Shown piece by piece: positions 14,266 through 19,147 of a stretch of 19,147 nt of DNA. Numbering within the stretch: position 1 is the stretch's first letter; every line of letters begins with the position of its first letter. This DNA comes from an uncultured Ilumatobacter sp. GTDB taxonomy: Bacteria; Actinomycetota; Acidimicrobiia; Acidimicrobiales; Ilumatobacteraceae. Made by a program: the position numbers and the translations under genes. The notes beneath the pieces are model-generated. The model did no database searches and had not been told where the DNA came from. It was given only the letters and a program-made list of their open reading frames with translations. The DNA lies in contig CALICC010000294.1 of assembly GCA_938049325.1 (NCBI GenBank), positions 1-19,147 on the forward strand, read 5' to 3'.

Positions 14266-14271
14266 TACGGT
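14266..14271 (+). promoter_or_regulatory. -10 element TACGGT, probable leaderless promoter
   Basis: TACGGT is followed by six bases and the ATG at 14278. No ribosome-binding sequence precedes the ATG. Confidence 0.5.
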
Positions 14272-14277
14272 CGGTGA

Positions 14278-14829
14278 ATGGATCGGATCGAGATCGAGAT
14301 CAAACTGAACCGCGATCGTGCGTGGCTTCTCGAGCGCCTCGGCTCGATGCCGGCCGACGAGCTGTCGTTGCCGCGAACGTTCAGCGAGCACGACCCCGAG
14401 AGCCGATGGTCGTTCGCCGATCACTTCGTCCACACCACGCTGATCGAGCAGAACTGGAACGCCATGTTCCGGCGTCACGTGTCGGGTGACCAGGGGCTCG
14501 AACCCCGGCTTCGGAGCGATGGGTCGCACCAATCGATGGACGAGATCATGGCGTCCATTCACTCGTGGACCGAAGAGTGGAAGGCGGAGCACAGCGGCAA
14601 GCCGTTCGTCGAGTTGGTTCGTATCGGACAGGCTGTTCGCGCCGACACCCTGGCGTTGCTCGCCGAATTGTCGGATGAAGATCTCGCTTCGAAGATTCCG
14701 GGTGCTCCGTGGGCCGATGGCACCGTCGGCGGGATCATGGCGGCCAACGCCGACCACGGGCGTATGCACTACGGCTGGGCCGAAGCTGACCCGGTCTCAG
14801 CCGCCGACGGGACAAGGGGAACCGCATGA
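14278..14829 (+). CDS. DinB-like four-helix-bundle protein
   Basis: This 183-residue, mostly helical protein resembles the DinB / YfiT / maleylpyruvate-isomerase-like group. These proteins bind a divalent metal with three His and often act as thiol-dependent transferases. Candidate ligands are H49 or H52 (ADHFVHTTLIEQNW) and the HxxxH pair H160 and H164 (ADHGRMHYGW), the usual arrangement. In actinobacteria some relatives use mycothiol; nothing here shows that directly. Its stop overlaps the next gene's ATG (ATGA, 14826-14829), so it is translationally coupled to the MBL-fold gene, and the two may act on the same compound. Confidence 0.78.
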   Translation: MDRIEIEIKLNRDRAWLLERLGSMPADELSLPRTFSEHDPESRWSFADHFVHTTLIEQNWNAMFRRHVSGDQGLEPRLRSDGSHQSMDEIMASIHSWTEEWKAEHSGKPFVELVRIGQAVRADTLALLAELSDEDLASKIPGAPWADGTVGGIMAANADHGRMHYGWAEADPVSAADGTRGTA

Positions 14830-16118
14830 GTCCGGGCGCGAAGCAGCCCGAGCGGATCGAGAACTCCGTTGACTGGTTCGCCTCCAACGCCACCGGCGGA
14901 GGTGCCACGTCGTTACCGTTTCGTGAGGTGGCCGCGGGGATGTGGCTCCAAGACATCCAATACGGCACGGGCAACGCGCTGACCGCCGACATCGGCGGGG
15001 CCCTGCTGCAAGTCGACACCGGCATCGCGCCACACCATGCGAAGGGGATGATTGCCAACGTTCGTGGTGTCACCGACGCACCGGTCTCGACGATCGTCTA
15101 CAGCCACGGGCACACGGCGTACAACCACGGCGTCGAAGTATGGATCGCCGAGAGCGAGCGGCGCGGTGACCCGCGCCCGACGGTCGTTGCCCATCGCAAC
15201 GTGCTGCACCGGCTCCAGCGTTACCGCGAGACGCAGGAGTATCTCGAACGGGTCACCGAGTGGCAATTCGGGTTTCCGACCGAATCGATCGTCGGCACGC
15301 AGATGTTCGAAGTGCTCGTCGACCCCGACGTCACCTACATCGACGAGCTCGAACTCGACACGGCCGGCCGTCGCGTCACCTTGATCCACTGCCATGCCGA
15401 AACCGACGACGGAACGGGGCTGTGGTTCCCTGACGACCGCATTCTCTACGGGGGCAACGCGACGATCGGGAGTTTCCCCAACATCGGCTCACCGCTGCGG
15501 TCACCGCGCGACCCGCGAGCTTGGGCGGACCAGCTCGACACCTATCTTCAGTTTCCTGCCGAGATCCTCATCCGCGAGTACGGCCCCGAGGTGCATGGCG
15601 CCGACGCGATTCGCGACATGCTCACGACCGTACGCGACGCATTGCGCTACCTGCGCTCGGAGACCATCGAGCGCATGAATGCCGGCATGGTGATCGAAGA
15701 CGTCGTCAACGACATCGACTACCCCGACGAATACGCCAACTCCCCGTGGATGCCGCAGAGCTACGGCTGCGCCGAGTACGTCATCCGCGAAGTGTGGCGC
15801 ATCGAAGCGGGATGGTGGGACCGCAACATCACCTCGGTGCATCCCGCCCCGGTAGCGGCCAGCACGACCGCGGTGCTCGATGCCATCGCCGACAAGCAGG
15901 CGGTGCTCGATGCGGCCAGAGCTCACCTGGCGAACGGCGAGGCGCAGCTCGGGTTGCACGTGATCGACTTGCTGGCCATGGCGACGGTCGACACCCCCGA
16001 GGTTCGCGAGGCGCGCGAGGTCAAACAGGCGCTCGCCGCCGCACTTGCTGAGAACAGCCCGACCTACATGTCGGAGAACTACTACCGAGCAGTCGCGGCC
16101 GGTCACCCGGCCCGGTGA
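14826..16118 (+). CDS. MBL-fold protein with alkyl-sulfatase-type dimerisation domain, degenerate metal site
   Basis: This 430-residue protein joins a metallo-beta-lactamase fold (about 30-265) to an alkyl-sulfatase dimerisation domain (about 275-400), as in SdsA1/BDS1-like hydrolases and their relatives. The dimerisation part is seen in GMVIEDVVNDI, YVIREVWRIEAGWWDRN and the closing GEAQLGLHVIDLLAMA. The fold's metal motif, normally HxHxDH, reads HGHTAYNH (94-101). H94 and H96 are kept, but Asp and the next His are Ala98 and Tyr99. Other expected positions are also changed: GD reads GN (211) and the HGP-type motif reads YGP (252-254). H188-H190 in HCHAETDD remain. It may have lost hydrolase activity or use a different site. 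The ATG at 14826 has AAGGGGA upstream and overlaps the DinB-like stop. Confidence 0.83.
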   Translation: MSPGAKQPERIENSVDWFASNATGGGATSLPFREVAAGMWLQDIQYGTGNALTADIGGALLQVDTGIAPHHAKGMIANVRGVTDAPVSTIVYSHGHTAYNHGVEVWIAESERRGDPRPTVVAHRNVLHRLQRYRETQEYLERVTEWQFGFPTESIVGTQMFEVLVDPDVTYIDELELDTAGRRVTLIHCHAETDDGTGLWFPDDRILYGGNATIGSFPNIGSPLRSPRDPRAWADQLDTYLQFPAEILIREYGPEVHGADAIRDMLTTVRDALRYLRSETIERMNAGMVIEDVVNDIDYPDEYANSPWMPQSYGCAEYVIREVWRIEAGWWDRNITSVHPAPVAASTTAVLDAIADKQAVLDAARAHLANGEAQLGLHVIDLLAMATVDTPEVREAREVKQALAAALAENSPTYMSENYYRAVAAGHPAR

Positions 16119-16217
16119 ACCGCTGACCCTGCGTCTGCGGGCGCCATCGGCGAGCAGCGTCGGGCAGGTTCCGGTTCCGATCGTGATCCGCAGCCAGAGC
16201 GTGACAAGACTGGTCTG

Positions 16218-17081
16218 GTGATCACGCGCACGTTCGGCAACCGCGGCGGCTACCTACACGTGCTCGACGCCGAGGTTCCCGCTGCGTCCAGTGCACTGCA
16301 GGCAGACGGATTCGCGATGGTCGAGGGAGTGTTCTCCGCCGAGCAGGTCGCGGTACTTGCGGCGGAGCTGAACGATCTCTTCGACTCGACGCAGCCAGAT
16401 GTGCGGGTCGCCGACGCACCCAAGGACGACTACGTCGACTTCCGGTACGGGGCTTTCAACCACAGCCCCGCAGCGCAAGCGGCGCTCGGCCACCGAGGCG
16501 TCCTCGACGTCGTCGAACCGTTGCTCGGTGAGGACTGTCACGCGATCTCGAACACGGCCTGGCGCAACCGGGCCTTCCACACGCGATCGATGTCGGAGGG
16601 TCGCAACCCGTGGCACATCGACGCCGGACCTCATGTTCCGCGACCCGCTGACGTGCCGTGGGACGACCGGATTCCTTATCCCGTTTTTGCGATCGGTTGT
16701 CACATCTTGTTGCGCGATGCCAGCGTCGACTCGGGGCCCACCGGCTTCATCCCGCGCAGTCACACGTCGGGTCGAATCCCGCCCAAGCCGGATGAGCACG
16801 GCATGATCTCTTACCAGGGTGCGGGTCCCGCCGTGCCGCTCGGCCAGGCGGGCGACGTGGTGTTCTTCGTGTCCGACGTCTGGCATCGGCGTATGCCGAC
16901 CGGTCCGGGCGACGACGGTCGATTCTTCTTGCAGGTGCACTACGGACGTCGCGACATCGCGCAGCGGGTTCGACCGACTGGGGTCGTCAATCACGTGAGC
17001 GAGCAAGCACGCGAACGTGCGGTCACTGCTCGAGACAAGACCGTGATCGGCCTTCACCTGCCGGGGTTCTACGACGGTTGA
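16218..17081 (+). CDS. Phytanoyl-CoA dioxygenase (PhyH)-family Fe(II)/2OG oxygenase
   Basis: This 287-residue non-heme iron, 2-oxoglutarate-dependent oxygenase belongs to the PhyH family. Iron ligands are H133 and D135 (NPWHIDAG) and H223 (SDVWHRRMP), with R235 a likely 2-oxoglutarate anchor. The N-terminus (ALQADGFAMVEGVFSAEQVAVL) is the standard family opening, and DSGPTGFIPRSH matches the GxLxxIPGSH region. Members hydroxylate acyl-CoAs or many secondary metabolites, and the substrate here is unknown. The start is GTG at 16218, without a good ribosome-binding site; AAGACT six bases before it is a weak -10 candidate. Its last 13 bases overlap the end of the P450 gene on the other strand. 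Confidence 0.9.
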   Translation: MITRTFGNRGGYLHVLDAEVPAASSALQADGFAMVEGVFSAEQVAVLAAELNDLFDSTQPDVRVADAPKDDYVDFRYGAFNHSPAAQAALGHRGVLDVVEPLLGEDCHAISNTAWRNRAFHTRSMSEGRNPWHIDAGPHVPRPADVPWDDRIPYPVFAIGCHILLRDASVDSGPTGFIPRSHTSGRIPPKPDEHGMISYQGAGPAVPLGQAGDVVFFVSDVWHRRMPTGPGDDGRFFLQVHYGRRDIAQRVRPTGVVNHVSEQARERAVTARDKTVIGLHLPGFYDG

Positions 17082-18427
17082 CTCGTGGGCTGTTCTGCCT
17101 TGGTGACGCGCAGGTGCAGCGCGAGTGTGCCGAGCATGATTCCGGGCTGATGGAGCCAGTCGTTGCCCTCGCCGTATTCGATCGACTCGATTCGGTCGAG
17201 TAGCACTCCCCACGCGATCTGCTGTTCGAGACGTGAGAGCGTCGCGCCGGGGCACACGCGCGGGCCTGTCGAGAAGGTGAGGTGGCGCGTGACCGCCGCT
17301 CGGTCGACGTCGAGGTCGAACGGGCACGAAAATTCCTCTGCGTCGACGTTGGCCGCGCCGAAGCGCAGGTGCAGCAACGATTCTGCCGGTACCTCGACGC
17401 CCTGGAACACCTCGTCGTGCGCGGTCACGCGAGTCGACAATCCGTGCGTGGGCGACCGCATGCGCATCGCTTCTTCGACGAAGCCACGGAGCTTCGATCG
17501 ATCGGCGCGCAGTGTTTCGAACGTGCCCGGATGCTCGCACAGCAGTTGTGCCTGTTCTTCGAGCGCGTACTGCGTTGTTTCGAGGCCGCCGATGATCATC
17601 GCGTGGACGATGCCAGCGATCTCGAGGTCGGTGAGCTTGCGGTCGAGCGCCTCGTAGTGGACGCCACACAAGAAGCTGACCATGTCGTCCTGGGGTTGCT
17701 GTCGCTTCGCGGTGACGTGTTCGTAGATGTAGTCCTGAAACCCGTCGAGGCGTTCGAGCATGTCGGCGGTTTGTTCTGGTGTGAGCTCGTGCCGCAGCCC
17801 GGTCCCGTGAACGAACGGTGTGACAACAGCATCGCCCCACGCCGCGAGTCGAGGAATGTCGGCGCTCGGGAAGCCCAGGATGCTGGCCATGACGCGTTGA
17901 GGGAGCGGCCGAGCGAACTGGCTGATGAATTCGATTTGTCCTGGCTGATGCTCGATCCACTCGTCGACCAGTTCGTTTGCATGGCGAGTGATCATCTCGC
18001 GGTGCCGGAGCGCCCCGGGCCCCACCCAGGGGTCGGTGAGTTCTCGGCGGTGCTGGAAGTACAGCTGTTGCGTCGGCCGAAGCGACAACATCGACGCGGT
18101 CATCAGATTGCGCTGGCTCGCGTAGGCCTCCTCGGGTGTGAGTCCTTGTGCAGCGAGTTGTCCCAGCCGTTTGGTCGTCAAACTGAGGAAGCGGTCGGGG
18201 TCGCGGACCACCCGCGCCACGTCGGCGTGCTTGGTGAGAACGAATGCGTCGGAGCCGACCGTGAGTCCGCCGCCGTCGATGCGCAACACCGGAGCGTCGC
18301 GGTGGAGGATCTCATAAGACTCGTACCAGTGTTCCTGAGCGCCGTCGCCGAAAAGGTCAACGTCGTCGAGGGTCGACGGGCACGCCATCGGGCTCAGCTC
18401 GTGGTTCACGTGCTTGGAGTACGACAT
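17069..18427 (-). CDS. Cytochrome P450
   Basis: This 452-residue heme monooxygenase is soluble, as is usual for bacterial P450s, and needs an external ferredoxin and reductase; neither is in the window. Motifs are the I-helix GGLETT (280-285, oxygen activation), the ExxR pair E319/R322, and the heme loop FSTGPRVCPG with the ligand Cys392. The usual loop is FGxGxHxCxG; here Ser replaces the first Gly and Arg the His, both seen in other P450s. The ATG at 18427 is preferred because GAGGTG lies six bases upstream; a GTG at 18448 would add seven residues. An inverted repeat lies 30 bases upstream. Its 3' end overlaps the PhyH-like gene by 13 bases. Substrate is unknown; P450 class cannot be assigned by eye. 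Confidence 0.94.
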   Translation of the reverse strand: MSYSKHVNHELSPMACPSTLDDVDLFGDGAQEHWYESYEILHRDAPVLRIDGGGLTVGSDAFVLTKHADVARVVRDPDRFLSLTTKRLGQLAAQGLTPEEAYASQRNLMTASMLSLRPTQQLYFQHRRELTDPWVGPGALRHREMITRHANELVDEWIEHQPGQIEFISQFARPLPQRVMASILGFPSADIPRLAAWGDAVVTPFVHGTGLRHELTPEQTADMLERLDGFQDYIYEHVTAKRQQPQDDMVSFLCGVHYEALDRKLTDLEIAGIVHAMIIGGLETTQYALEEQAQLLCEHPGTFETLRADRSKLRGFVEEAMRMRSPTHGLSTRVTAHDEVFQGVEVPAESLLHLRFGAANVDAEEFSCPFDLDVDRAAVTRHLTFSTGPRVCPGATLSRLEQQIAWGVLLDRIESIEYGEGNDWLHQPGIMLGTLALHLRVTKAEQPTSQPS

Positions 18428-18456
18428 GTGCGACACCTCGGTGGTCACGGCGGCTT

Positions 18457-18479
18457 GACCTGACCAGACCTATCAGGTC
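18457..18479. promoter_or_regulatory. Inverted repeat upstream of the P450 gene, candidate operator
   Basis: GACCTGA (18457-18463) and TCAGGTC (18473-18479) are perfect inverted arms with a nine-base spacer, 23 bases in all, centred about 41 bases before the P450 ATG. The spacing and position suit a dimeric repressor. No candidate regulator lies next to it. Confidence 0.5.
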
Positions 18480-18583
18480 GACGGTCGAGAGTTCACTGTC
18501 GTACGACTACATCGGCGCGTTCGCGCGAGGACTTGAGGAATTTCTTGAGATTCTTTTTCGTGTCGGTGCCGACCGACGAATAC

Positions 18584-19147
18584 TCAGATGATGATCTGGA
18601 CGGGAGCCGTCTTGAAGCTCTCGTTGCCGGCGGCGTCGAGCGCTTGGATCTGGTACCAGTGCGAACCCGCCGCCGGCGTCGGGATGACAGCGGTCGTGTC
18701 GACAACGCGGTCGATCTCGACGTTGTTGCGGTAGACCACGTACTCCGTGACGGCGACGTTGTCGGTGGACGCGGTCCAGGTGAGGGTGACGTCGCCGTTG
18801 GCTTCGATCACGCCGGTGAGATCCTGCGGCACCGATGGGCGAGTCACATCGATCGTCGGGATGTTGATCTGCAGTGACGGGGTCTTGAGGCTCTCGTTGC
18901 CGGCGGCGTCGAGCGCTTGGATTTGGTACCAGTGCGAACCGGGTGCAGGTGTGGGGATGACGGCGGTGGGGTCGACGACGCGGCTGATCTCCACTCCGTT
19001 GCGGAGCACGATGTATTCGGTGACGGCGATGTTGTCGGTGGAGGCGGTCCAGGTGAGGGTGACGTCGCCGTTGGTTTCGATGACGCCGGTGAGATCCTGC
19101 GGTACGGACGGTCGTGTGGTGTCGGGTGCGGCGATGTCGATGCGCAG
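18584..19147 (-). CDS. Fibronectin type III repeat protein, C-terminal part (5' end outside window)
   Basis: These 187 residues are the end of a larger, presumably secreted or surface protein. The frame is open to the right edge with no start needed. Two fibronectin type III-like domains are seen, each beginning (D)xTRPSVPQDLTG and containing VTLTWTASTDN, the Trp-bearing strand, then GSHWYQIQALDAAGNES near the end. The repeat period is 91 residues (units at 19123-18851 and 18850-18587), and identity is high at both protein and DNA level. Such domains usually serve as spacers or carbohydrate-binding linkers in extracellular enzymes. The catalytic or anchoring part, if any, is outside the window. 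The gene precedes the P450 on the same strand by 156 bases, with no clear functional link. Confidence 0.88.
   Translation of the reverse strand: MRIDIAAPDTTRPSVPQDLTGVIETNGDVTLTWTASTDNIAVTEYIVLRNGVEISRVVDPTAVIPTPAPGSHWYQIQALDAAGNESLKTPSLQINIPTIDVTRPSVPQDLTGVIEANGDVTLTWTASTDNVAVTEYVVYRNNVEIDRVVDTTAVIPTPAAGSHWYQIQALDAAGNESFKTAPVQIII
18587..19123 (-). repeat. Two near-identical 273-bp coding repeats (Fn3 domains)
   Basis: Two tandem units encode 91 and 88 residues. They share long identical DNA stretches, for example about 32 bases beginning at 18619 and again at 18891. That suggests recent duplication or gene conversion, and more copies may follow to the right. Confidence 0.88.

Noticed and set aside
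16254..17960. Long open minus-strand frame across the PhyH-like gene and the end of the P450
   Set aside because: It is Arg-rich, crosses two well-supported genes and shows no family features.
17282..18463. Long plus-strand frame opposite the P450
   Set aside because: The P450 reading on the other strand has every family motif, so this is its shadow.
18515..18577. Two short hairpins (18515-18526 and 18562-18577) as terminators of the Fn3 gene
   Set aside because: In the direction of that gene neither is followed by a T tract; the A-rich stretch is on the wrong strand for an intrinsic terminator.

Overview
The window is high-GC DNA whose gene content suggests a marine or aquatic actinobacterium of the Acidimicrobiia, Ilumatobacter-like. 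This rests on F420-type enzymes, many small oxygenases and hydrolases, GTG starts, probable leaderless promoters, and a secreted subtilase with a Trp-containing pentapeptide tail. The lineage is inferred from gene style; no marker gene is present.

Left part (1-3876). A subtilisin-family protease on the minus strand runs off the left edge and ends, as far as visible, in nine copies of the pentapeptide GQWTG. A 387-base gap follows, then an F420-dependent luciferase-like oxidoreductase and a small MscS-type mechanosensitive channel.

Envelope and secretion block (3877-10067). An O-antigen-ligase-like membrane protein is translationally coupled, with stop and start sharing GTGA, to a secreted Calx-beta protein. 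A SnoaL/limonene-epoxide-hydrolase-like enzyme comes next, then a large secreted CocE/NonD-type hydrolase that ends in a second, clearly paralogous Calx-beta module. A TetR-family repressor faces it. A perfect 24-bp palindrome overlaps the hydrolase promoter, and a 12/14 match to its core lies at the repressor's own promoter. This suggests a self-contained regulon.

Metabolic block (10143-17081). A SRPBCC protein and an isopenicillin-N-synthase-like 2OG-Fe(II) oxygenase form a pair. VOC, GFA and PPOX/F420-type proteins, an unrecognised 70-residue protein and a PAP2-like membrane protein follow. A DinB-like protein is coupled to a metallo-beta-lactamase-fold protein of the alkyl-sulfatase type, and a phytanoyl-CoA-dioxygenase-like enzyme closes the block. 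The PAP2 and MBL proteins both lack key catalytic or metal-binding residues.

Right edge (17069-19147). A cytochrome P450 on the minus strand overlaps the 3' end of the dioxygenase gene. The last gene is the 3' end of a protein with nearly identical fibronectin type III repeats, cut by the right edge.

No rRNA, tRNA, insertion sequence, integrase or CRISPR array is visible. The parts most worth a second look are the palindrome/TetR pair, the paralogous Calx-beta modules beside a coupled ligase-like gene, the GREW...TM...subtilase...GQWTG architecture, and the degenerate MBL and PAP2 active sites.
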